This document shows, piece after piece, positions 45,182-54,542 of a stretch of 64,000 bases of DNA. This stretch comes from Butyricimonas muris (GTDB taxonomy: Bacteria; Bacteroidota; Bacteroidia; Bacteroidales; Marinifilaceae). Each line of letters opens with the position of its first letter. Position 1 is the stretch's first letter. The stretch covers positions 62,001 through 126,000 of the forward strand of contig NZ_JBKEIT010000015.1 in assembly GCF_046365375.1 (NCBI RefSeq), given 5' to 3'. The translations under genes and the position numbers were made by a program. The notes beneath the pieces are model-generated. The model was given only the letters and a program-made list of their open reading frames with translations, was not told the origin of the DNA and did not search any database.

Positions 45182-45248
45182 TTCGTAAATCTACGAACAA
45201 TACGTGAAAACTCCAAATAAAATCAATAAATATCGTATATGTACGATA
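45182..45248 (-). promoter_or_regulatory. arsR promoter and two operator palindromes
   Basis: Site 1 TTCGTA-AATC-TACGAA (45182-45197) overlaps a -7-like box (minus TAGATTTA, plus 45186-45193) with -33 TTTG 20 bases away (plus 45214-45217). Site 2 TATCGTA-TATG-TACGATA (45231-45248) lies upstream. Shared core TCGTA-N4-TACGA. From 45249 to 45470 nothing recognisable is seen. Confidence 0.65.
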
Positions 45249-45470
45249 GTCTGAAAATCTCATGCGTAAAGGTTACCTTTCTCCCCAAGTAGGCTCCTTC
45301 ATTCGATGTTCTACCATTGTTCATCCGTTGCAGATATACCCCGAAGCGTTTCTACACTGTATCTACAACAAACGTGCAACCACATTACAACTCAAGTATT
45401 ACCCGTTTGCATCACGATATTACCGGGATTACTCTAGGACAAACGCGTGAAAACGTTTTTTACCTTGAAT

Positions 45471-46178
45471 TTATCCCCTCTTCATAAACGTATCGAAAAA
45501 TGAATCCCGGTACGTGTTGCCTATCGCTATTTCGTAATTCCCGATAAAGATGTCGTTATTGTCGAAAGAGTCAATATGATTCGTGTTCACGATATATGAT
45601 TTATTTACCCGTAGGAAGTCTTTTTTAGGCAGGAGTTCATATGTCGTTTTCAAGTTCATCCGGGTAATAATACGCTGGTCTGCCAGTTGGATAATCACGT
45701 AATCTTTCAGTCCCTCGATAAAAAGTATATCTTTGAAATTCACTTTGAAATAACGGCGATCGGACTTCACGAAGAAAAATTCATTATCTACCGGTTCGAT
45801 ATTCTCTTTTTCTTCCTGCAACAAGAGTGCATGGTATATCATCGCTTTTTCCACGGCTTTTTGGAAACGTTCTGCCTCCACGGGTTTCACCAGATAATCA
45901 ATAGCATCCACCTCGTAGCTGTCCAAGGCATACTCCGTGTACGCGGTCGTGAAAATGACCAGAGTCCTCCGGGGAATCGCCCGGGCAAATTCAATCCCCG
46001 TGATGCCCGGCATTTGGATATCCAGAAATACCAGATCAACGGGTTTGTCCTCCATAAACCGGGAAGCGGACAATGCATTATTAAATGTCCCCGTCAATTT
46101 CAATCGCGTGTTCTCCCCTGTCAATAATTCTATGGCTTCTCTTGCCAACGGTTCATCATCTACAATAATACAATTCAT
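45471..46178 (-). CDS. LytTR family response regulator
   Basis: 235 residues. Receiver domain with acidic pocket Asp7/Asp8, phospho-acceptor Asp53 (VFLDIQMPG), Thr in IFTTAYTEYA and Lys98 (VKPV). LytTR DNA-binding domain from ~135 (FFFVKSDRRYFKVNFKDILFIEG; NLKTTYELLP; FLRVNKSYIVN). Its ATG overlaps the stop of the upstream kinase (ATGA-type, 4 bases), so kinase and regulator are made together. Last gene of the receptor-kinase unit. Confidence 0.95.
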   Translation of the reverse strand: MNCIIVDDEPLAREAIELLTGENTRLKLTGTFNNALSASRFMEDKPVDLVFLDIQMPGITGIEFARAIPRRTLVIFTTAYTEYALDSYEVDAIDYLVKPVEAERFQKAVEKAMIYHALLLQEEKENIEPVDNEFFFVKSDRRYFKVNFKDILFIEGLKDYVIIQLADQRIITRMNLKTTYELLPKKDFLRVNKSYIVNTNHIDSFDNNDIFIGNYEIAIGNTYRDSFFDTFMKRG

Positions 46179-47233
46179 AATATCAGGTGTAAATTTACAG
46201 TGTATGTTTTTTCGTCTTCTTGAATTTCCAAAGAATGGTTACCCGGGAATAACAATTCCAACCGACGTTTTATATTTTTCAATCCCAACCCTCCCACTTC
46301 AGCGCGTTCCGGTGCTATTGCAGGCTTTGAATTTTGGCAGCGGAATATCAAACGCTCGTCCGTCACTTCAAAAGAAAGGTAGACGAACGACTTGTTTTCC
46401 GTGTCCGGATTATGCTTCACGGCATTTTCCACGAAAGGGATAAACAACAATGGCGGTAGCCAAAACTGCTCCATTTTTCCCTCTTTCATAATCAGGTATT
46501 CGAAATTATCCCGCCGCACTTTCTCCAAATTCAGGAAATCACTCAAGAATTGAATCTCCGAGTTCAATGATACTTTCTCTTTGGTACTGTCATTTATCTG
46601 GTAACGCAGCAAGTCTTTCAAACGAAACAGTACGCGGGAAGCCTCTTTCGGGTTCTTGCGGAGCAGCACGTTGGCATTATTCAGCATATTGAACAAGAAA
46701 TGAGGGTTGATTTGTTTCTTCAGAAATTTCAGTTCCGACTGCAAAGTGGAAGAAGCCAATTCATCCACTCTCTGATTATATTCTATCCAGTATTTTATAA
46801 GTAGCAAGGTTGACGAACCGAATGTAATAAGCCCGATTGATATCATTGAAGAAACAAGATTCAACACGATATACCGGTTATACACGGGATCTGTTTGATA
46901 GAGATTATAAAAACTGGATTGCAAAACGGATATAATCAGGATAGCAAACAGTATCATACCGACAACGGATAATATATAGCTGGAAATACGATCTCTCATA
47001 AGGAAACGGGGTGCAAGGAGATAAAGATTGCAATACACGTCCAAATTAAGCACGAGATAGAACCCGATAAAACAGTAGAGCCGTTCCCGCGTGGCAAGTA
47101 CCTCTCCCGACAGGTCGGCAAAAACACTCGACGATATGCAGATAAGTGTCAACTGCAATAACAGATGCCTGTGTACCCGGAACTTGGGGGATGACAGGAA
47201 ATCAGGTATACTTCGGTCTATGTCTTTTATCAT
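46175..47233 (-). CDS. LytS/YehU-type sensor histidine kinase
   Basis: 352 residues. Four membrane helices in the first ~150 residues without a large sensor loop, then a His_kinase domain: phospho-acceptor His178 in QINPHFLFN, N-box PFVENAVKHNP with Asn270, and G-box GGLGLKNIKRRL (Gly314-Gly316). All key residues are present. It phosphorylates the LytTR regulator encoded next (4-base overlap). The preceding gene encodes a sister protein that lacks these residues; both likely arose by duplication and may pair. Confidence 0.93.
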   Translation of the reverse strand: MIKDIDRSIPDFLSSPKFRVHRHLLLQLTLICISSSVFADLSGEVLATRERLYCFIGFYLVLNLDVYCNLYLLAPRFLMRDRISSYILSVVGMILFAILIISVLQSSFYNLYQTDPVYNRYIVLNLVSSMISIGLITFGSSTLLLIKYWIEYNQRVDELASSTLQSELKFLKKQINPHFLFNMLNNANVLLRKNPKEASRVLFRLKDLLRYQINDSTKEKVSLNSEIQFLSDFLNLEKVRRDNFEYLIMKEGKMEQFWLPPLLFIPFVENAVKHNPDTENKSFVYLSFEVTDERLIFRCQNSKPAIAPERAEVGGLGLKNIKRRLELLFPGNHSLEIQEDEKTYTVNLHLIL

Positions 47234-48285
47234 GATTCCGGCTGTTTTAACGTTAAATGAATGGAATTTTCAGCGAGGGCTAACGAATAATCGGTTTTGT
47301 ACAAGAAAGCCAAGCGTTGTTTTATTCTTGAAAGATCGCCTTCCCCGGGAATTGTTTCGCGATCGTGTTCGCAAACAAATTCAACCTGTTTCTTATCCGC
47401 TTTAAAATCCAAGTGAAGCACTCCCTGTTGGTTCCCTTTGTATATTTGCATCACGCACCACTGCACGAAAGGGATAAATAATAAAGGTGGGATAAACACC
47501 CGCCTGACCTCTCCTTCCGATGAAATCCGGTATTCGAATTGCCGTGAATATATTTGCTCCAGTGACAGGTAATTGCCTAGAAAACGAATTTCAGCATCCA
47601 GCAATACCGTGCCGCGGCTACAATCATACAACTGGTATCTCAGGAGTTGACTCAATTTGAATAGCATACGGGAAGATTCCTCCGGCTCCGTGTTTGCCAA
47701 ACGTCCGGTTTTATCCAGAATGTTGAACAATAATTGCGGGTTCACCTGTTCTTTCAATTGCTCCACTTCCGATTGAATATGCATCTTCTCCAACCGGCTC
47801 ACGTGTTGGTTTTCCAGCATCCAATATTTCAGCAGCACGGTGATAGACCCACCCACCAAACAGAGAGAGATGGTGGTAAAAGAAGATATATTGTTTATCA
47901 AGGATACCGGACTGAGATAGTTCATTCCCGCTTCTCCCAAGTATGAACGGGTAATATCCTCGATCAAGTTCTGCCCGCACAGAAGCAATATCACCGAGAT
48001 AGCAACTCCTATACCGTACAACGTGTATTTCTTTTTTATCAGATACTTGGGAATCAGCACGTAAATATTGTAATAGACAACGACCAGATACGATAAGGCT
48101 GCAAACAAGGCTATCAGGTATAGTTTATCGCGCAACACGGGAATCCCGTGTTGAAAAACTATATACGTCTGGTTGAAAGAAACCGAAGCGATAGCCACGA
48201 TCAGGAGAGCGTGCCACCAAACCTTAGCCTTCGGGTTTATCAATATATGATGCAGCAGCTTCTGCCCTTTCGTGTTCAAATTCAT
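47230..48285 (-). CDS. Degenerate histidine kinase (pseudokinase), LytS-type
   Basis: 351 residues from the ATG at 48285 (an in-frame GTG at 48309 is less likely). Same layout as the downstream kinase: four N-terminal membrane helices and a His_kinase-like domain. The phospho-acceptor motif reads QVNPQLLFN, with Gln184 in place of His; the N-box reads PFVQWCVMQIY, with Trp276 in place of Asn; and the G-box GEGDLSRIKQRL lacks the usual GLGL. It cannot be a normal kinase but keeps a full-length, in-frame sequence, which suggests a regulatory partner of the intact kinase. Overlaps that gene by 4 bases; 58 bases after the receptor. Confidence 0.88.
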   Translation of the reverse strand: MNLNTKGQKLLHHILINPKAKVWWHALLIVAIASVSFNQTYIVFQHGIPVLRDKLYLIALFAALSYLVVVYYNIYVLIPKYLIKKKYTLYGIGVAISVILLLCGQNLIEDITRSYLGEAGMNYLSPVSLINNISSFTTISLCLVGGSITVLLKYWMLENQHVSRLEKMHIQSEVEQLKEQVNPQLLFNILDKTGRLANTEPEESSRMLFKLSQLLRYQLYDCSRGTVLLDAEIRFLGNYLSLEQIYSRQFEYRISSEGEVRRVFIPPLLFIPFVQWCVMQIYKGNQQGVLHLDFKADKKQVEFVCEHDRETIPGEGDLSRIKQRLAFLYKTDYSLALAENSIHLTLKQPES

Positions 48286-48343
48286 GATTCGATATTTGTT
48301 TATTTCCACGCGTACAAATGTAATACCTTATCTCTATAAATTT

Positions 48344-50725
48344 TTAAAATTCTAACTTATAACTAATGTTCGGCAAAGCGGTTGCACTTCTCAACGGCTT
48401 GATCTCTCCCGTATTAAAGTTATACTCGTGACCGTAATATTCTTTACAACCCGTTGCATTCAAGCCTTTCAAGGCAAATTCATGAGAAACTTTTTTCTTG
48501 TTTATCTTGTAACTGATCGTGTAATTGACGATAAACATCGGCGAGAATTGTTTCGTGAATGCTTTCGTTTCATCATGTTGTACCACTTTATCGGGATCGT
48601 CAAGCGTTGCCACCCTGTCAACCGGACTATAACGATCCCCTCCCTGCATGGTCATTTTCAGATTGATTCCCAGTATATTCTGCTTGTCTTGTCCTAACAT
48701 CCACTCTTTGCCGCCCAGACAATTGATAATAAATTGCCGATTATATTTCGTGTTCCGCCATTTGCCGTCCCCTCCCTTGTATTTGGAACTGAAAAGCGAA
48801 CCGGATATCATGTAGTAAACACCGTCATTCAAGTATCTTTCCAAGGTTACGTCTACCCCGAAGTTACGTCCCTTTCCCTTGTTCTTCAAGGCTTCCTCCA
48901 CGTAGAAGTCCACACGGTTCAGCACGGAATAGGAACTATCGGCAATCACGGGAATATCAAATAGATGTTGGAAGTAAGGTTCAATCTTTAAATTCAAGTT
49001 ATCGGATAACCTGCAACCATACGAAAGCATCACGTGATGCGCCTTCGAAAAATCCAAATCCTTGTTCACGGGTTCCGTACCCGTGCTTCGGGTACGCACG
49101 AAATAAACATCCATTTTTTCCATCCGGCTATGAAGCCCGTAAGCCAAGGCAAACGAGGCTTTCGGGGTAGCCTGCCATTTTATTCCGGCACGAGGCTCTA
49201 CCGTCCAATGATTATTCAGCGTGAGTACCTGCGCGTTAAGTCCCACGCTTAGGGTTACCCGGTCGCTCAGTCCGATGTATGAACTCGTGTACCCGGAGAT
49301 CAGATTCGTGTTGCCTTCACCCTTGGATATCAATTCCAATGGTTGCATCGTGTACGGGGACAGGTTCATTTCCATGTCGTAGTACATCTTCGTGAAAGTA
49401 AAACCCGTTTTGTTGGTAAATTTTGCACTGAATTTCCGGTTCAATATGGCGGAGAAAATCAAGTTCGTGTTATTACGTACCAAATCCAGATTCGGGTACT
49501 TGTTCAAATCGAAATCATAGAAGTCAACAAATCCTTTATGCCTGAAATAAGTAGCGGCAACAATGGTTTTCAATCGCGTGTTATCGTTGAAGAAATAGCT
49601 GTGAGAGATGCCTCCCGCCACCATGTACTGACTTGTTTCGCTCTCCATCTGTTCGCCGAGATATTCCCATTCTTCGGGGTTCTTCTCGAATTCACTTTCG
49701 GATTTATCGATCAGTCCGGTTCCCCAGACGGAAAATGTTCCCGCTTTCCGCGTGGGAATGTTAAATTTGAAATTCAAGTCCTGATAATCCAGTATACCCC
49801 CGAAGTCAACAATACCCGCTTTCTCGAGTATCCCCGTCGTGGAATAGCGGTAATTGAATATATAAGAGGAATTATGTTTCTTCGTCAACGGGCCTTCCGA
49901 GGCAAAGTCCATACCGAGCAATCCGATTTGTATCGTGTTCTCCACTCGACGGTTATTCCCGTTTCTCAATTTCATGTCGAAAACACCGGACACGGCATTA
50001 CTAAATTCGGCGGGAAAAGCCCCGGAAAAGAAATCCGAATTTCCCAACACGTGACTGCTTAACCCCGAAAGAATACCTCCCCCGAGAATTGATAAATCGG
50101 CAAAATGATTCGGGTTCGGTATCTCCACGTCCTCCAATCTCCATTGCAACAAGTGAGGAGCATTCCCGTGAATGGAAATCCCGTTCGTTGACATGGCAGG
50201 TGATACCCCGGCAAAAGAACTGACCAGACGCGCGGGATCGTCCATTCCCCCCGCGTATCGGCTTGCCTCTTCCACGCTCAGCATCCTCGCTCCCGTCGTT
50301 GCCATTTTATTTAACGGTTGCTCTTTATTCAAACTCGGACGCACCGTGACTTCGTCCAGTTCCCGTATAGCCTCTTTCAACGGAATGTTCAGAAACACTT
50401 CTTTAGAGGAAGTGACAAGTATTTCTTTAAAAATAGCGGATTCATATCCCACGAACGATGCCTGTATATCGTGACGCCCGACAGGTACATTTTTTATAAT
50501 AAAATGTCCCGAACTATCCGTGATCGCTCCCGTTCCCGGTCTTCCCTGCAGAGCAACCGAAGCGTAAGCAATCGGATAACCCGAAGCCGCGTCCACCACG
50601 GTTCCCCGTATCGACCGCGTCAAGACTTTTCGATTGTCTTGCCCGTTGAGCATTACCGGTGTTACCGCGAATAAAAAGAGTATGACTAATTTTGAAACTC
50701 GTGTAATAACTTCTGTCTTTTCCAT
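48344..50725 (-). CDS. TonB-dependent receptor with N-terminal carboxypeptidase-regulatory-like domain
   Basis: 793 residues. Signal peptide (~1-29), CarboxypepD-reg-like domain (~37-120: IRGTVVDAASGYPIAYASV ... VGRHDIQASFVGYE), plug domain (~125-270) and a beta-barrel ending SYKLEF. It lacks an adjacent SusD partner, so it is not a standard glycan-uptake pair. It heads a minus-strand unit with two LytS-type proteins and a LytTR regulator, which suggests that its ligand, or uptake through it, is linked to this signalling path. No FecR-type signalling extension is seen. Ligand unknown. Confidence 0.92.
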   Translation of the reverse strand: MEKTEVITRVSKLVILFLFAVTPVMLNGQDNRKVLTRSIRGTVVDAASGYPIAYASVALQGRPGTGAITDSSGHFIIKNVPVGRHDIQASFVGYESAIFKEILVTSSKEVFLNIPLKEAIRELDEVTVRPSLNKEQPLNKMATTGARMLSVEEASRYAGGMDDPARLVSSFAGVSPAMSTNGISIHGNAPHLLQWRLEDVEIPNPNHFADLSILGGGILSGLSSHVLGNSDFFSGAFPAEFSNAVSGVFDMKLRNGNNRRVENTIQIGLLGMDFASEGPLTKKHNSSYIFNYRYSTTGILEKAGIVDFGGILDYQDLNFKFNIPTRKAGTFSVWGTGLIDKSESEFEKNPEEWEYLGEQMESETSQYMVAGGISHSYFFNDNTRLKTIVAATYFRHKGFVDFYDFDLNKYPNLDLVRNNTNLIFSAILNRKFSAKFTNKTGFTFTKMYYDMEMNLSPYTMQPLELISKGEGNTNLISGYTSSYIGLSDRVTLSVGLNAQVLTLNNHWTVEPRAGIKWQATPKASFALAYGLHSRMEKMDVYFVRTRSTGTEPVNKDLDFSKAHHVMLSYGCRLSDNLNLKIEPYFQHLFDIPVIADSSYSVLNRVDFYVEEALKNKGKGRNFGVDVTLERYLNDGVYYMISGSLFSSKYKGGDGKWRNTKYNRQFIINCLGGKEWMLGQDKQNILGINLKMTMQGGDRYSPVDRVATLDDPDKVVQHDETKAFTKQFSPMFIVNYTISYKINKKKVSHEFALKGLNATGCKEYYGHEYNFNTGEIKPLRSATALPNISYKLEF

Positions 50726-50749
50726 AATCGGTTTTAATTAATTATGCTC

Positions 50750-50757
50750 CAAAAATA
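50750..50757 (-). promoter_or_regulatory. -7 box of the receptor-kinase operon
   Basis: Minus-strand TATTTTTG fits TAnnTTTG, 24 bases before the receptor ATG; no -33 TTTG at the right distance. Confidence 0.4.
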
Positions 50758-50786
50758 GATACAAGACAGAAGTCTTTCCGGAAGAA

Positions 50787-50833
50787 TATACAAAGTACCC
50801 CGGTTTGTATACCAAACCGGGGTACTTTGTATA
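50787..50833 (-). terminator. Terminator of the nitroreductase gene
   Basis: A perfect 21-bp stem (50787-50807 with 50813-50833) with a 5-base loop, 14 bases past the nitroreductase stop. Confidence 0.9.
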
Positions 50834-50847
50834 GATTCTGAAATTTG

Positions 50848-51447
50848 TTATTTAAAGATACGAACCCTTTCTTCCAACGGATTAAACTCTTTTTTCCCGG
50901 GTTCTTGCAACGGAATACCGAAAGGCATCTGTGCAACTAATTCCCAATTCTCGGGTAGTCCCCATTCCGCGATAACGGCTTCATCAATTAAAGGATTGTA
51001 ATGTTGCAACGAAGCACCGAAGCCGGCATCCTCCAACATTGTCCAAATAGCTAACTGATGCATGGCAGAAGTATGTTGCGACCATATAGGGAATTTTTCA
51101 TGATAGGTCGGGAATGCTTTTTGTAATCCCTCGACCACGGTACGGTCTTCAAAAAAGAGCACGGAACCATACCCCGCGGCAAATGATGTATCTACTTTCT
51201 TCTCGGTTGCCTTAAATGCTTCTTCTGAAACGATTTTACGCAATGTATCTTTCACGATATTCCATAATTTCAGGTGCTGTTCTCCTAATAATAAAACAAC
51301 TCGTGTTGTTTGGGAGTTAAATGCGGAAGGGATATTCTTCACGGCAAACTTTACAATATCTTCTATCTCGCTATCAGTAATTAATGATTTATTTGTAATA
51401 GCGTAATAACTTCTTCTATGTGCTAAAGCTTCTTTTAATGTACTCAT
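50848..51447 (-). CDS. Nitroreductase family protein, fungal-Frm2/bacterial YdgI-like
   Basis: 199 residues, short FMN nitroreductase. N-terminal HRRSYYAI gives the FMN-phosphate Arg/Ser pair; IPSAFNSQTTRVVLLLG, the GSVLFFEDR block and the C-terminal QMPFGIPLQEPGKKEF match the Frm2/Hbn1-type branch with its conserved PxGxP-like end. Likely reduces nitro or quinone compounds with NAD(P)H, or takes part in oxidative stress response. Single gene with its own terminator. Confidence 0.9.
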   Translation of the reverse strand: MSTLKEALAHRRSYYAITNKSLITDSEIEDIVKFAVKNIPSAFNSQTTRVVLLLGEQHLKLWNIVKDTLRKIVSEEAFKATEKKVDTSFAAGYGSVLFFEDRTVVEGLQKAFPTYHEKFPIWSQHTSAMHQLAIWTMLEDAGFGASLQHYNPLIDEAVIAEWGLPENWELVAQMPFGIPLQEPGKKEFNPLEERVRIFK

Positions 51448-51544
51448 ATCTCTTTCTTTTATTTTTTTACAAGATACGATTATTTTTCAAAAAAGTTAAG
51501 CCTTTCATGGTTTATCTTTTATCTGAAGTAAACGGACATAAAAA

Positions 51545-51579
51545 TTGCCCAAGTATATTCATCACGTATACTTGGGCAA
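51545..51579 (-). terminator. hppA terminator
   Basis: 13-bp perfect stem (51545-51557 with 51567-51579), 9-base loop, followed on the minus strand by TTTT. Confidence 0.85.
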
Positions 51580-51609
51580 ACACCAACTACTTGGATAGAT
51601 AGTCGGAAC

Positions 51610-53793
51610 TTAGAGAAGGCTATATGCACAAGTCACTCCTGCCATAACAATAGCGACCATACTCATCAATTTTATCAAAATATTCAAACTCGGTCCGGAA
51701 GTATCCTTAAACGGATCACCCACGGTATCTCCGATCACGGTAGCTTTGTGGTTATCGGAACCTTTACCCCCTAGATTGCCTTCTTCAATATACTTTTTAG
51801 CGTTATCCCATGCACCACCGGAGTTTGCCATAAAGATAGCGAGCACGAATCCGCTTCCCAAGCCCCCGGCCAACAAACCGATTACACCTGCAACACCGAA
51901 GATAAGTCCCATAGCCACGGGAATAATGATAGCCAGCAATGACGGGAAGATCATCTCGTGTTGGGCGCCTTTAGTCGAAATCTCCACGCATTTAGCGTAA
52001 TCCGGTTCTGCTTCTCCGGTCATGATACCCTTGATTTCACGGAATTGGCGACGTACTTCGTTTACCATTTTTTGTGCAGCCCGTCCGACGGCATTCATCG
52101 TCAGTCCACAGAATACAAATGCCATCATGGAACCGATAAAAATACCTGCCAACACGTTCGGGTTCATTAAAGTAACATCATAATGAATCATAAAATCCTG
52201 TAACGTTGCATCAGCCGTTCTTACCGTGTTTTCCCCGACTGTCAGAATCTCCTCTCCCATACGTAACAATCCAATTTTTATTTCCTCGATATAAGAGGCA
52301 ATCAATGCTAATCCGGTCAAAGCCGCGGAACCGATAGCAAATCCTTTGCCTGTCGCCGCGGTTGTATTGCCTAAAGCATCCAATGCATCCGTACGATGAC
52401 GAACTTCCTCGCCCAAATGACTCATTTCGGCATTCCCCCCCGCGTTATCGGCTATCGGTCCGTAAGCATCCGTTGCCAACGTGATACCCAAGGTAGAAAG
52501 CATTCCGACAGCGGCAATACCCACTCCGTACAATCCCATGGACATATTGGAGAAGTCGAATTGTGACGCGAACAAAAATGAAAGTACAATACCCACCACG
52601 ATCGTGAAAACCGGGATAGCCGTCGAAATCATACCCGTACCGATACCTTTAATAATCACGGTTGCGGGTCCGGTTTCCGAACTCTTGGCAATATCCTGCG
52701 TCGGTTTATAGGCATGTGAAGTATAATATTCTGTTCCTTTACCGATAATGATTCCCGTTATCAACCCGACAATCACGGATCCGCAAATCCAATAACTCAA
52801 TCCCAATAAATAGATCACCAAGAAACTGGCGCCCACGATAAGAATTGAACTTACATTTATCCCCCGGTCAAGCGCTCTCAGTAATTGTTGTTGAGAAGCA
52901 CCCTCTTTTGTTTTTACCATAAATATACCTAGCAACGATAAGATAACTCCAAAAGCGGCAATCAGCATCGGGGCCAGTATGGCGTTAAATTGCATATCCG
53001 CTTCCAGTCGGAACGCCGCGGCACCTAAAGCAGCCGTGGCAAGAATAGAACCGCAATACGATTCGTAAAGGTCTGCCCCCATACCAGCAACGTCCCCCAC
53101 GTTATCCCCCACGTTATCTGCGATGGTCGCGGGATTACGAGGATCATCTTCCGGAATACCCGCTTCAACCTTACCCACGAGATCAGCACCCACGTCGGCC
53201 GCTTTCGTGAAGATACCTCCCCCCACTCTGGCGAACAGCGCCTGCGTCGATGCCCCCATACCAAAGGTCAACATGGTTGTCGTGATCACTATCGCTTTCT
53301 CCGTGGATGTAGCCTCTTCCACGAAATAATCGAGCAATAACCACCATAACGAAATATCAAGCAGAGCCAAGCCGACCACTACTAATCCCATTACCGCACC
53401 CGAACGAAAAGCAACTTTCAATCCATCGTTCAAACTTCTGCGTGCAGCATTTGCCGTCCTCGCCGAAGCATAAGTTGCGGTTTTCATCCCGATATAGCCT
53501 GCCAGACCGGAAAAGAAACCTCCGGTAAGAAAAGCAAACCATACCCACGGGTTTTGCAGCCCGGGACCGTACGCCATCCAAGCAAACAGAATACACAACA
53601 CGAGGAACACCATAGCCACGATCCGGTATTGTTGTCGCAAATAAGCCATAGCTCCCCTGCGGACATGTCCGGCAATACGTTTCATCGTGTCGGTTCCTTC
53701 CGACTCTTTCATCATCCCTTTAAAGAAAATCCTCGCGAACAGAAGTGCGATAACGGCACATGCCGGTACTATCCAAAATAGATTATTCAACAT
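51610..53793 (-). CDS. hppA: Membrane-bound ion-translocating pyrophosphatase
   Basis: 727 residues from the ATG at 53793 (frame opens at 53844, but family proteins start at the first membrane helix). About 16 membrane helices. The PPi-binding stretch is DVGADLVGKVEAGIPEDDP plus NPATIADNVGDNVGD; the second acidic set is in TDAYGPIADNAGGNAEM. GNTTAATGKGF has Ala where K+-independent enzymes carry Lys, so it is K+-dependent; GMGADLYESY resembles Na+- or Na+/H+-pumping members, known in Bacteroides. It stores the energy of PPi hydrolysis as an ion gradient. Confidence 0.97.
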   Translation of the reverse strand: MLNNLFWIVPACAVIALLFARIFFKGMMKESEGTDTMKRIAGHVRRGAMAYLRQQYRIVAMVFLVLCILFAWMAYGPGLQNPWVWFAFLTGGFFSGLAGYIGMKTATYASARTANAARRSLNDGLKVAFRSGAVMGLVVVGLALLDISLWWLLLDYFVEEATSTEKAIVITTTMLTFGMGASTQALFARVGGGIFTKAADVGADLVGKVEAGIPEDDPRNPATIADNVGDNVGDVAGMGADLYESYCGSILATAALGAAAFRLEADMQFNAILAPMLIAAFGVILSLLGIFMVKTKEGASQQQLLRALDRGINVSSILIVGASFLVIYLLGLSYWICGSVIVGLITGIIIGKGTEYYTSHAYKPTQDIAKSSETGPATVIIKGIGTGMISTAIPVFTIVVGIVLSFLFASQFDFSNMSMGLYGVGIAAVGMLSTLGITLATDAYGPIADNAGGNAEMSHLGEEVRHRTDALDALGNTTAATGKGFAIGSAALTGLALIASYIEEIKIGLLRMGEEILTVGENTVRTADATLQDFMIHYDVTLMNPNVLAGIFIGSMMAFVFCGLTMNAVGRAAQKMVNEVRRQFREIKGIMTGEAEPDYAKCVEISTKGAQHEMIFPSLLAIIIPVAMGLIFGVAGVIGLLAGGLGSGFVLAIFMANSGGAWDNAKKYIEEGNLGGKGSDNHKATVIGDTVGDPFKDTSGPSLNILIKLMSMVAIVMAGVTCAYSLL

Positions 53794-54070
53794 GGTATTT
53801 ATATTTGTAGTTAGTAAAAAGTCATACAAAAAAATACTCATCAAAATTTCAATGAACCTCGATGAGTAAAAGTACGAATAAAAACGAAAAATTATTCTCC
53901 GTTTCTATATTTTTTTTGCTAAAATAGAAAGAAATTTTGCAACCACTCTTCCGAAAATTAATTAAAATATTCAAGTATAATTTAATCCTTTTTAGGATAG
54001 GTCGTGTATTAATCTATAAAGATTGCGAAGGGGAGAAATTACATTATTATTAAATTTAAAACGATTTACA

Positions 54071-54538
54071 ATGAAAACATTTTACATTTTTACAATTTTG
54101 AGTTTAGCGATTTGTCTAAATTCATCTTTCACTGCAAGTGGTGCTAGCGTAAAAGTTTATTACACAGCACCCGCTAATAATGGTGGAAGTCCGATAACAA
54201 GCTATATAATTGAAAAACAAGTTTATGGCAGTCCCAAGTGGATAAAAGTGATGCAAGTATATGGTAATGTATTAAATTGTACAGTAGATAATCTAGAAGA
54301 AACATTATATAGATTTAGAGTTAAAGCGGTCAATGCTTTTGGAGAAAGTGAGCCAAGTGAGCCAAGTGATTATGTTGACTTAATTGAAAAGCCACATTAT
54401 GCAGAAGTTTATTTACGATGTAAAGATGGACGTAATAGAAAAGCGGCATATTCGAATATATCATTATTTGAAATACCTAACTTTCTAGAACTACCAGAAA
54501 AACCAATTATTAATATACCTTTTAGATCAGAAGAATAA
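54071..54538 (+). CDS. Secreted fibronectin type III domain protein
   Basis: 155 residues from the ATG at 54071, which starts a signal peptide (MKTFYIFTILSLAICLNSSF); an earlier GTG/ATG-type opening at 54023 adds polar residues only. One FN3 domain (~25-115) with the typical GGSPITSYIIEK, then LYRFRVKAVNAFGESEPS; the C-terminal ~45 residues are unassigned. It precedes the permease-golvesin fusion by 4 bases, so they are one operon and the FN3 protein may be its extracytoplasmic partner. Composition is visibly more AT-rich than the flanking genes. Confidence 0.8.
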   Translation: MKTFYIFTILSLAICLNSSFTASGASVKVYYTAPANNGGSPITSYIIEKQVYGSPKWIKVMQVYGNVLNCTVDNLEETLYRFRVKAVNAFGESEPSEPSDYVDLIEKPHYAEVYLRCKDGRNRKAAYSNISLFEIPNFLELPEKPIINIPFRSEE

Positions 54539-54542
54539 ACAC

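Noticed and set aside
45262..45450. Short plus-strand frame upstream of the LytTR gene
   Set aside because: No ribosome site, no conserved-looking pattern, and it lies in a gap with ars remnants.
48286..48309. GTG start for the pseudokinase
   Set aside because: ATG at 48285 gives an N-terminus matching the length of the sister kinase; GTG has no better ribosome site.
49343..50062. Plus-strand frame of 239 codons opposite the TonB receptor
   Set aside because: Antisense shadow of a clear receptor gene; no start signal or family motif.
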